Source of the DNA: Phellopilus nigrolimitatus
Taxonomy: Eukaryota > Basidiomycota > Agaricomycetes > Hymenochaetales > Hymenochaetaceae
Direction: 5' to 3'
Assembly (NCBI GenBank): GCA_021029095.1
Contig: JAJOHG010000179.1
Span: 1-51,572 of the forward strand
Length of the DNA stretch: 51,572 bases
Below the pieces are notes generated by a model. It was not told the DNA's origin. It made no database searches and saw nothing but the letters and a program-made list of their open reading frames with translations. The stretch's first letter is position 1, and each line of letters opens with the position of its first letter. The position numbers and the translations under genes were made by a program. Below are positions 42,306 through 51,572 of this stretch, one piece after another.

Positions 42306-42905
42306 TGAGGGTCGTTACTCTTTCGGGTACATGTTGCGATATGAACGAAATCGGGTCTAGAAATTTAGACGTCGCGTGATAATCTGCGACGCTGATCTGA
42401 GAAAGTGTATTTCTTGTAAGTCGATCCTTCTTTGTATGTACTCCAAGCTCACATACAAAGTAACAGACTAGCTGTCTTCTTAGACCTGGCACGAGCGGCA
42501 TGTGTGTAATTCAGAAATAGGCATGCCATGAAGATCAACATCTTTCACCGCCTTCTGGCGTCTATCACCGACCATCGCAAGTTGAAAATGTGCAAGAGAG
42601 TTAGGCGAACATGTCTTTCCTCTTGCAAGTTCGTTTGCGCTTCTGCTATGCTTCTTCTTACACACTCGTCGCGAATAGACATTCGAGCGCTTAAGTGGAC
42701 CTCTCACGTCGTAGATCTCGTCGTGGGCGTCAATCATGCGCTATCGATATGAACGTCTTCCCTCGGAACTAGTCTGTCTTCTCTTCTCGTGTCATTGGAT
42801 CACTTGTACAGCTTTATCGTTGTCAGGCTCCATATAGGTGCCTAGTCTCAACCAACCTCGTTCCCTTTGCGGTCATCCACCCTCTGCCTATCAGCCGGTT
42901 TCCCT
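42306..42905. other. Intergenic, upstream of kinase 3
   Basis: No gene was recognised. A plus-strand open frame at 42528-42752 is Arg/Ser-rich without family resemblance. Pyrimidine-rich tracts near 42770-42860 are consistent with a promoter or leader of the gene starting at 42906. Confidence 0.5.
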
Positions 42906-45193
42906 ATGGACGAGCGCAATGCGATCTCATTGTCTATAGTCGCCGCGCCCGATGCACCTTCCGCAGGTCCTCAAAATCAAGTACTCGTATCACCTGACAC
43001 GAAACAGAACGCGACACCCGTAACTTCGTCTATCGTCTCTAGGATAGATTCAGTTGTCAGCAATATTCCGCTAGAAGGATATATGAATGCTGCAGCCCAG
43101 GCCGCAAAAGTGGTATCAGCATGTGCGCCCATCCCATATCTCGGTCCTGCAGTTGAGCTCCTTGGAGCAATCATAAAGCTCTGTCAGAACGTCTCGAAGA
43201 ACAGGTGCATCACCCTCCTGTTATTTCTGGTTGTGTGAATTAGATTAACCTTCGGACTATCGATGCCTTCCAGGAATGCTGCGATGGGGCTGGCGAGGCG
43301 CTGCGAACTTCTTTTCCAGGTTGTAGAGGAGAAAGTTAATGATCCGACTAACCAGGGGGCATTGGAGAAAATCGGCGCCGAACTGACAAGGTCCAGAACT
43401 TTTAGTCCTTCGGAAATCAGCTAAATATTCAGTCAATGGTTCCTCAGCGTTTTGAAAAAAATAGAGACACAAATGGCTAAATGGGCCAAAATAAACTACT
43501 TCAAGGGCTTTCTCGTGCAGGAAAAGATTTCGGAAGAAATCAAGTCTTACCACAGTGAGATTGACCAGTTTTATCAGCGATATACGGTGCGCTTAGTTAG
43601 CGATATCAATCAAACTGGTAATTGTTCCGATTGACTTTGACATAGATTCTCTTTCATAAAGCAGAGCTCAACTGGCAAGCAGCTCATACAGCTCAAGCGG
43701 AAGCGGATCGGGAAGGAGTTATGGCATTCCTTGTCGACTTTGCAAGCACACAAGAGCTTGAAAATAGATGTCATAAAGGGGAAATCAACGCATTGAAGGA
43801 GGATTTCAACGGGTTCGTCGAACTCGTGCAGAAGGTAGTGATATTCAGCACTTTCCTTGTCGCCTTGGCTTAACGCCCTTGCAAGTTATTATTGAATTCT
43901 GAGCAGGAGTCACGAGAGCGCAGAGCACTAGAAAACAGTTTCTCAGCTATATTGCGCTCCTCTAGGGTGATGCCGCCGGGGATAGAACTTACGGAAGGTC
44001 TCATTCAAATGCCAAGAGATCCTGTGTGTGGCCATGGGATATTTGACATATATCGCGGCACTTGTTTTGGAAGTGTCCAGTGTGCGCTGAAGGTCGTTAG
44101 ACGCATGGAAATTGGTCCTAACACAAAGCAGGTACATTATCTTTTCTTTTTATAGCTTCACATTTGAGATTGAATTTCCTTGATAGAGATTTCAGCGACA
44201 GCATAGACATTGGAAATCTGTACAAACCCTGGACGAAGGGAGGCATTTATTACCCTTGATTGGGGCAATCTACCGAGATTACGGACCGAGCCCTTTCCTG
44301 TTCGTACCTCATCCTGTGACATTCTTCTCGGATTAACATTTTCTCTGTTTAGATGCCTGGTCACCCCATGGATGGAGAAGGGCAATGCCATCCAGTATGT
44401 AAGGCAATACGAAGATACTGATAGGATTGCTCTGGTGTGCACTACCTGTACTTGTCATACTTTGATGTCGTCTCAGTATTTCCTAACAGATTCGAAAGAT
44501 TGCAGAGGGTGTTAAAGTGTTACATACACATCATCCGCCTCTTGCTCATGGATACCTTAAAGCAGTGAGCATTTCTCTGACAGAAAAGTCTGAATCTCGC
44601 TCAAATTAACTTGCACATTCATAGTCGAATATTTTGATTAACGACTTCGGGGACCCTCTTCTTGCTGATTTTGGGCTTTTGAGAGTAATATCAATTTGAC
44701 TCAGGTTCTTCTACAATCGCTGCTGACATTTCATTCAGGTTGTGGAAGAGACCATGGTGGAGCAAATCTCTATCACTTCATTACCAACCGCGAGCAAATC
44801 ATTTCGATGGTTAGCCCCAGAACTTCTTGACGACCGCCTCGGGTTTCCTTTGACCACCAAATCTGATGTTTTCATGTACGGCATGACTGTACTCGAGGTA
44901 AGTTAAATGATAGAAACACCACGATGTGCTCATGTTGTTATTTTTCATTATTATTAAATTTGCTTTTGCAGTTAATGACCAGCCAGGAACCTTTCTCGTA
45001 TTATAAGTATGATACGATTGTGCTCATAAAGCGAAATGAAGGAGAAAAGCCGAAAAGACCAGATGGACGGTTGATAAAGCAGCGCGGCCTTGATGATGGT
45101 CTTTGGGAACTTTTGAATCGTTGCTGGGCCGGAAATCCCGATGATCGACCTTCAATCCAAGACGTACTAGATTCCTTCCCTCCTTTACAGTAG
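42906..45193 (+). CDS. MLKL-like protein with pseudokinase domain (kinase 3)
   Basis: Exons: 42906-43204, 43274-43390, 43448-43586, 43667-43834, 43907-44131, 44187-44299, 44353-44434, 44490-44564, 44625-44684, 44739-44897 and 44972-45193; 552 residues, all frames consistent. After about 55 polar residues the N-terminal helical domain begins NAAAQAAKVVSACAPIPYLG and continues with RCELLFQVVEEK and KWAKINYFKGFLVQEKISEE, as in MLKL-type N-terminal domains. The kinase-like domain keeps Lys303 (CALKVVRR) and DFG at 421-423. The alpha-C Glu is replaced by Gln321 (RFQRQHRHWK), and the catalytic-loop Asp is replaced by Tyr403 (LAHGYLKA). These two losses predict a pseudokinase. The last four exon junctions of the kinase part match kinase 2, so the two are paralogues. 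A cell-death or sensing role is inference from the architecture. Confidence 0.87.
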
Positions 45194-45442
45194 CAGCAGA
45201 GGTTTGCAACTTTCTGATTGTAATATTTTTCTTCCGAGATTTGGATACCATTTTTCGAGTGCGGCTCAAAGTAGGAGAATAGACTATCAAGAAGTGGATA
45301 CCAGATCATTATCCATGGGAGAATCTCAGCAAAAACGGGGGGAGAGCAGCATTCAAACTGACAGCAAGAAGCGGTGAACGAAAATATTGCTAGAATTGAG
45401 ATTTACCCTCACATGTTATACTTAGACTTAACTAGCACAGTC

Positions 45443-46520
45443 CTACGAGTCTGCCGTACACGCTGTGCCCTTTCGGTAAGTAAACTGCTCCGGAGGAATG
45501 TCGGGAGGGGCGTTGGCACTGCTGCTCGCCTCCTGTGCTGCGGCAGCGAGCTGGTTCATGGAGTTCTGCGCCGCGTCGATGAGGTTATTCACGGTCTGTT
45601 GGTTTTCTTTGTTGAGGCCCTTCAGCTTCTGCACGTTCCCGTTTCCGTCCTCGACCAGCGAGATTATTTTCTGGATGCTGTCTCAGGTTGTCAGCACGTT
45701 CTCCGCGCTCTTCGTGAAAGACTCACTCGCTCGTCTGGTTCGCAACCTGTTGAACGCTGAAGTCCGCTCCGAACTGATCGATCGTGTCTTCTAGACTGGC
45801 CAAGACGGGCTGAATCTGGCTCACAAGGTCCTGGACAGGTTTCAGACCTGTCCCGTTCAATTGTCCAATACCATTGGTGAGATTCGTCAGCCCAGCCTGA
45901 GTGTCGAGAAGGAACTTATATGTCTTTAGACTCGCTAGTTAACTTTGATGAGCATGCTTTTAAGTTAGAAAAAGCACGGAGGCCAGAGCTCTCACCGATG
46001 GTTCTAGCGCTGTTCGAGAGCTGAAAAACGTCGGTTATTAAACCCATTTTTGAACACACTGTTTTTGAGTTCCACACTCACGGCCTGGACCAACGCTATC
46101 GTTGTCGAATTCGACAGCTCTCCCTCTACCACTTCATTCACCATCTGCGTCAACCCTGCCATGCCCGCAGCCTGCAGACCCAGCATCTTTCGCGCGCCGG
46201 CTACAGCACGATCGCCGATTGTGGTTACACCACCAGCCGATTCTCCTGCGGCCAGTTGCTGAAAGAACGATTTCACGTGAGAACCTGTAGAATATAGTAA
46301 GCTTGGATGACCATTCAAACGAGGACAAAGACGTGCATGGTGCCGGGTCGTCCGTTAACGCATTGGTAATTTTGGCTGCAAGCTCGTCAGTCGTGTCGCC
46401 CGTTACTGCCAGCGTTTCTTCAAAAAGTCCTCTTCGCCTTAGGAGGAGGCGCGGGATGGGCGTGGAGAAAACGGGGATGATGACTAGAATCGCTGCGGCA
46501 AGACACAATGACCACCGCAT
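45443..46520 (-). CDS. Putative secreted Ala/Gln-rich protein of unknown function
   Basis: The N-terminus (MRWSLCLAAAILVIIPVFST then PIP) has the basic-hydrophobic-polar layout of a signal peptide. Supported exons on minus: 46082-46284 (SFFQQLAAGESAGGVTTIGD; GLTQMVNEVVEGEL), 45996-46020, 45727-45934 (LLDTQAGLTNLTNGIGQLN; PVLASLEDTIDQFGADFSVQ) and 45443-45677 (LKGLNKENQQTVNNLIDAAQ; a stop after TACTADS). The junction from the first exon (46520 downward) to 46284 could not be fixed. The protein is helical, rich in Ala, Gln, Asn and Thr, with N-glycosylation-type sequons (LTN, NGT, NQT), and one Cys in the tail. It resembles other basidiomycete hypothetical secreted proteins; no enzyme motif is visible. 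Confidence 0.65.
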
Positions 46521-49500
46521 CGAAAGGTTTTCGCAACCTTGAAATCAAGGAATCTGCAACGAAAGTCGACGACAAAGAAAGGTTGCAATTCACAAAGGGG
46601 CTACCAAAGATGGATGAGAATGTTTTGACGCTACAATTCCGCGACTACTGCACTCACCGTCCCTGCGCCAGATAGACAAATAAAGACAGACGAGACTCTG
46701 CTCGTGAGGAAGAAAACGAAGGACCGTACGAAAGGAAGGTGAACTGCAAACACACAGATTTCAAATGAGGGGGAAGAGGGAAAGATGAAGTCTTATCCCA
46801 AGAAGACTACATTTGAGGTGTCCGACGTCACTCGCCGGATGCTGAGTAATTTGGCTTTGCAGAGTCGTTGTACGTATAACTACCATGGTCGACAAGAAGA
46901 GGTGCATGCGAGCGGAGGTAGTGCTTTGCAGCAAAGTTACCAACCAACCGGGAAACAGCCGCCGAGCCTCGGTCCAATAACACGTAGATCGGGATCCACA
47001 TGTGCCGCGCCACCAAAAAATCAGGTTCCAGGGATTTCAATTTGAATTATAATTCTGTTTTTCTTTCTGTCCATTTCGCGGAGCGAGCACTCCTCTAATT
47101 TCATGAAATATAAATATGACCGAGTCCACAGAAGAAGGAAAAAGTCTTACTGTTACCTGAATATTCGTCCCATGGGTGTCATGTGAGAACTTCGGAAGAG
47201 GAATGGCGGTCCGCCTTCGTCCGCGGTTTTGGAGAGCCAGGAATCCCCGAGCAAGGAGACTATTGATATCAAGCAGTAATTGCCATGCGACGAAGTAATT
47301 GAAGTCCCTTCTCAAGTGAAGGGAGAGCTAAATTCACACATGGATATCTCCAAATTAGTGATGGCCAGAGGAACGTTGTGAATGCGAAGCATTTCCATCG
47401 GGCAAACCCGAGGAAGATCGTGCTTCGACTCGGGATGTGTGTGCGTGTGTGTATGTGTAACGGTTTTCGGATCAACGCGAAGAGGGCTATAACGGGAAAT
47501 TTCTTGGTGCCTGCGCGTTTCGATCTTGAAATAGTATCTTCTCCGAAGAAATGAGCTCTTCGTGATCGCTTTTAGAGGCACATGTCGCTGAAAGCAGGTG
47601 AATGAAGATGTCCTAGGAGTACCTTGACGAGTGTCATGGTCGTTGCTCGTCGAGTCTTCTCCGAGTCGTCTTATGGTCTCCCGATTTCCCCCAAAGACGA
47701 ATGAAAGGGGCTATGGGCTTCTCGGGTACCATGTCTGCTGTCCGCGGATAAATCGTTCGGAGAAAGGTAGCGAGGTCGATAGTTTTCGACGTATTATAAA
47801 AACACGTGAGCTAGGAAGTCTGCTGCCAAATCATGCATGACCAGCGGTTTATCGTATCTCCCATGTTCCTATAGAACTTGGAGCTGCGGGCGGAGAAGTC
47901 TGGTTGAAGCTCGCCCGGCAGATCGCGCAATTTCAATAATGACAACGGCCGCGTCATGGGTACCTCGAAGAGAGTAACGACCTGCGGAACGTGAGTGTGA
48001 GCAACGAACAAGGCCCCACTACGTAATACAAGCACGCATTGAAATTAATGAAGCTAAACGCGAACCCGGATCCAGTGCAGGAATGCCGCTGCCCCTCAGC
48101 CGCCGAATGCATGTACATTAGTCCTGATCGTGATTTTGCGCCTGAATGTCTCTTGGTGAGAATTTGTTGTCATTCGCACAGGGGATTGCTGGCTGACGGC
48201 GTGCCAACTGCGACGAGGACATAAGAAACGTACAGGTGTGGTGAGAACGTTAGGATCTATGTGAATAAGGAAGAACATACAGAAGGTCGAATGATGAAAT
48301 AGCTTTCAACCCGGCGGAGCACATGTACGCTGTTATGAGCCTCGGCAGCGCGGTCTATAATGGGATTGCATTCCGTCAACTGCCGTTCTTTATCGATATT
48401 CAAGAGCAGGTTTTCATTAGGGGGTAGGACCGTTGCTTGTGCTGCTGATGTCCACGTGATCTTTGATCAAGCAGACAGACGGAAGGGCTGGTCAGGCCCG
48501 ATATTGCAAGATCGACAACATTGTTTTGGTTCATGCAGGCCACATCTCTCGCTCAAGCCCGGCGCAAGACCTATGGATGGAAAACTGAGAATATGATGTT
48601 TATGGCAAATATTCGGTGTTATTCCACATTTCTGGCCGGCAAATCTCAGCCAACTTTTTATTCGGCCTGACAGAATTCAAAAGTCACTCACTCGGACTCG
48701 CGGAGCATGCTGCTCAAGAGCCACCTGAAGTCTGAGACTGGTTTGGAGTAGCAGCATCCGAAGGTCAAATTCTATGACGCGACGACCATGTGTGCGGCTG
48801 GACATCCTGCCTATATTTCGTCAGTCCACGCCCCTCTCAATCCTTACATTCAAAACCTACTTCTATTTTGAGAACCAGACAGGTGCCAAGCAACCGGGAA
48901 TCGCAATACCCGCACTCAATTGTAAGACTTTCCAAAGGTCGAACAGGAACCCTTTCACGCCGAATGTTGTAAATAGTCAAGGACGTCGCCACGAAATATA
49001 GAGGTTCAAGATTTCCTTGCGTGAAGACTCCCAACCTTGAGAGAAACGACAATGCGCTGTCCATAAGACTCCGATGAAACCTCTTCGAACTTCCCGAAAC
49101 CGCCGAATCTCCGCGTTTGTCGTCTTGTGTATTATGTTTCCGGAAGCGCTAGTACCGGAATTGAGAATACGAGCCTCCACAATAGCCAACAGGAGAACCA
49201 ATCGAAGCGGCGAGAGGTCTATGATGTACACGGCGAGAAGGCGGTGAAAGCAAATTTAGAACGTGGATGACATCTGCAAACGTATCCAGCACGTTTCGAG
49301 TGTTGAAAGCTTTAGACTGATTGCCACTGCTCAGAAATTTATTGCTCACTGTTATCACATTCAGAGGACCCGTAAGAGCCACACATTTCATCCGATTGGC
49401 AGAAGCACTCCGGGGAAAGAGACAGTTTGAAATTGTGTTTGAAGGCTTATCTAAGCACTCAAAGCCGGTTTGAAACAAGACCGAATCCAAATCGCGTCTG

Positions 49501-49950
49501 AATGAGCCACTCCCCCAAAGCCGCCGAATCTTTCGGGTCAAAAAACTCCAAACATGGATAGACTGCATGCAGAAATCCCGTCACGACCCGACGTTGAATA
49601 TGGCAGAACTCCAAGTTGGTTAGGCGCTATGGGGCGGGGTGCGATGAAGCCCGGCGCCGAACCTTCCTTGATGTCCGCGGGGAGCGAGAGGATTTGGGAG
49701 AAAAAAGTAGACAGTAGATTTTTTCCCATCGTTTGGCAGGAATCTTGTGATAAATCCTTTTCATTTTATTTTCAGGAGGCCCAATATTCAAGAAGTGACG
49801 TCGGAAGGTCGATGTCGGCGCTGCAGCGGGAGGATGATCAACCTAAACCGCCGACGCGCCGCGGACTGATCAAATTCTCACGGTCACGGTTCAGATTTCA
49901 AGCAAGGGGTTGAAACCCGTGCATCTAAGTCTTGCAGTGCGGCCACCACA
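46521..49950. other. 3.4-kb stretch without a recognisable gene
   Basis: All open frames are short and composition-driven, and none matches a family I know. The stretch holds a short GT-rich run (about 47439-47460) and five plus-strand copies of CCGCCGA (46959, 48100, 49100, 49521, 49848). No terminal repeats, polymerase motifs or transposase residues were seen. It may contain non-coding RNA, a decayed element, or exons too small to recognise. Confidence 0.45.
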
Positions 49951-49957
49951 TATAAAG
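49951..49957 (+). promoter_or_regulatory. TATA box (TATAAAG)
   Basis: TATAAAG, 88 bp upstream of the ATG of the RING-finger gene at 50039. Confidence 0.5.
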
Positions 49958-50038
49958 TCATCAGCGACGGCCTTTCTTTGGGTTTCTACAGTTTTCATAC
50001 GCGTCTTCTATCCATCTCACTCATCGTAGTTGATCTCT

Positions 50039-51121
50039 ATGGCGCCTTCAACGAGACCCGCGACGTCGCAAGCGTCCAAGCCACCTCGCGTTCGAGAACG
50101 GCGAGCCGCACAGTCCAAGGCGGCCCTGTCCCCGCGACCGCCTTCGCCAGACGTAATTGTGCTGTCCTCAGACGACGACGACGTACCTTTGCGGCGGCCC
50201 CTGCCGAAACGCCAGCGGGCCGCTAACGCGGTCGTGCCGCAGCCGTCGACGGTGAAGGAGAAGGGAACCAACTGCGCGCGGGGGCGGACGTTGCTGGATG
50301 ACATACAGGAAGACAGTCGGGATCGAGCGATGTGGCCCGGCTGAGACTGGAAATCGAGGCGCTGAAAAAGGTGCGTTTCGAGCTTTGCTGTAAGCGGTGC
50401 AATGGCCTTACGGTGGGTATCAGGAACGCGACAGGTTTAGATCACGTTGTGCTAAAGCGGAGGTTGCCGTGAAGACAGTTCAGGTAGAAAAGGACAAAGC
50501 CGTGGCCAAAGCGTCTGATCTTGAAAAATCGCTCAAGCGGAAAGCGACGTCCCAAAGACCTGTCAGTCATCACACCTACGCGCCACTTGTGTTACCTTAC
50601 TCACAAGCTTGATTTGCAGGACTATTCCGAATTAGAAGACACTGTGTCATGCGAAATCTGCACTTTGAAAATGTGGAGTCCTGCTACGTACGTCTGCATC
50701 TACTTTGGCATCCTTGTTATGTCAACTGACGTTCGCCGCAGACTCGTCGGTGCGGACACTCATTCTGCGAGAAATGCCTGCACGACTGGTTCAACACGGC
50801 ATTCACGCAGCACGTGCAGCTGCACCCGGACTTCCTCGCGGGGGCCACAGATCCCAGAGGACCTCGCCCCGCCACAGCAACAACCCGCGCGTTGCCCCCG
50901 TCATCGAGCAGATCCGCGCGGATTTCCGCAAACGCGTCCCTAGCCCCGAGTATACGTGCCCGACGTGCCGCGTAGCGGTCAAGAGAAAACCCGTCGAGGT
51001 GTACGCGCTGAAGGAGTTCGTGCGCAAGGCTGCGAAGCTGTCGGGCGAAAGCGAGGAGGGCCCGCGACGCGCGAACAGGGCGGTCGGAAGCGTGTTTGAC
51101 GGTTTTTTCCCGAAGAAATGA
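50039..51121 (+). CDS. RING-finger protein (probable E3 ubiquitin ligase)
   Basis: The N-terminal exon is basic and Ser/Pro-rich with an acidic patch (DVIVLSSDDDDVPL) that resembles a SUMO-interaction motif. A coiled-coil segment follows: VARLRLEIEALKK (exon ending 50370), then exon 50424-50561 (ERDRFRSRCAKAEVAVKTVQ). Exon 50620-50691 begins the RING (YSELEDTVSCEICTLKMWSP) and the exon from 50742 continues it (RRCGHSFCEKCLHDWFNTAF). The second half of the RING (SPEYTCPTCRVAVKRKPVEV) is in a different frame and ends KKstop at 51121. A 44-bp intron from about 50814 would join the frames; otherwise a frameshift breaks the gene. The intron between the N-terminal exon and the coiled coil is also not firmly placed. 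The domain supports ubiquitin transfer; the target is unknown. Confidence 0.75.
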
Positions 51122-51572
51122 ATACCCCCTACATTTTTTCCCTTTCTTCTTCACGTCTTTTACGCAGCATCTAATTTTCCTTATTCGTGGCATCGGCACT
51201 GTTTTTTGAATGTTCTTTGTATTTGATATTCACGTTTTGCAGCATCATAAGCTATCGGGTTCATTGGACTCTTCTTCCAGGTGACTTCAGTTGTGTAGGA
51301 CTAGAGTCTGTACTCAACAAGCGGGGGGTCTTTTTTTACTACTGTATCGAGAATCCGCATTCTGTCTAGCCGATAATTATCGTTCAGGATTGTCATAAGT
51401 ACGCTCGCAGCTCCAAGGTATCGCCTACAGCATTTGGGGCCGCGACGGTTGAAAATGGCGCCGATCGCAAGTGACTCTTCGTAGTCTGTCAACATCGAAA
51501 ATGCGAGAACGGTCTCACATAGAGAAGGCATCTCCGAGATTCTTCTGCGTGCCGTACATGTACGAGCGGAAG
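51122..51572. other. Right-edge stretch, possible start of another minus-strand gene
   Basis: The 3' flank of the RING gene, followed by a minus-strand open frame (51301-51531 and beyond the edge) with no family I recognise; the sequence at the edge reads SYMYGTQKNLGDAFSM on minus before a stop. It may be the end of a gene lying mostly outside the window. Confidence 0.35.

Overview
The window reads as nuclear DNA of a filamentous basidiomycete, most likely an agaricomycete. Protein-coding genes are dense, on both strands, and split by many introns of about 45-75 bp with GT...AG ends and frequent GTAAGT, GTACGT or GTGCGT donors. Several families are typical of mushrooms: a DUF6534 seven-helix membrane protein, expanded TKL-like kinases, and kinases with an MLKL-type N-terminal helical domain. 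There are no operons, Shine-Dalgarno sites, CRISPR arrays, rRNA genes or convincing tRNA genes. Because of the introns, coordinates give the gene span; exon joins are stated where splice sites and family conservation let me place them.

Left part (1-13.7 kb): a poorly assignable stretch, then a DUF6534 membrane protein and a formate/nitrite-type transporter (both minus strand), two small unknown genes (plus strand), and an MSS51/MYND-type zinc-finger protein (minus).

Middle part (13.7-31.2 kb): bleomycin hydrolase; a TKL-like kinase with unresolved 5' exons; two unrelated thioesterase-type genes tail to tail; an MLKL-like kinase; an unidentified 320-residue protein; the replicative helicase subunit MCM2; and a FAD-dependent monooxygenase.

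Right part (31.2-51.6 kb): a scrambled chimeric locus made of eIF2-gamma pieces wrapped around a methyltransferase fragment; a TMEM135-like membrane protein; an alpha/beta hydrolase; the replication licensing factor CDC6, which shares an upstream region with a divergent nicotinamide riboside kinase and carries two duplicated pairs of ACGCGT boxes; a second MLKL-like gene that looks like a pseudokinase; a putative secreted protein; a 3.4-kb stretch with no recognisable gene; and a RING-finger protein.

The most interesting items are the two MLKL-like genes on opposite strands, one of which has lost two catalytic residues; the eIF2-gamma/methyltransferase chimera; and the paired MCB-like boxes between CDC6 and the NRK gene. 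MCM2 and CDC6 both act in origin licensing. The other genes show no shared pathway that I can see.
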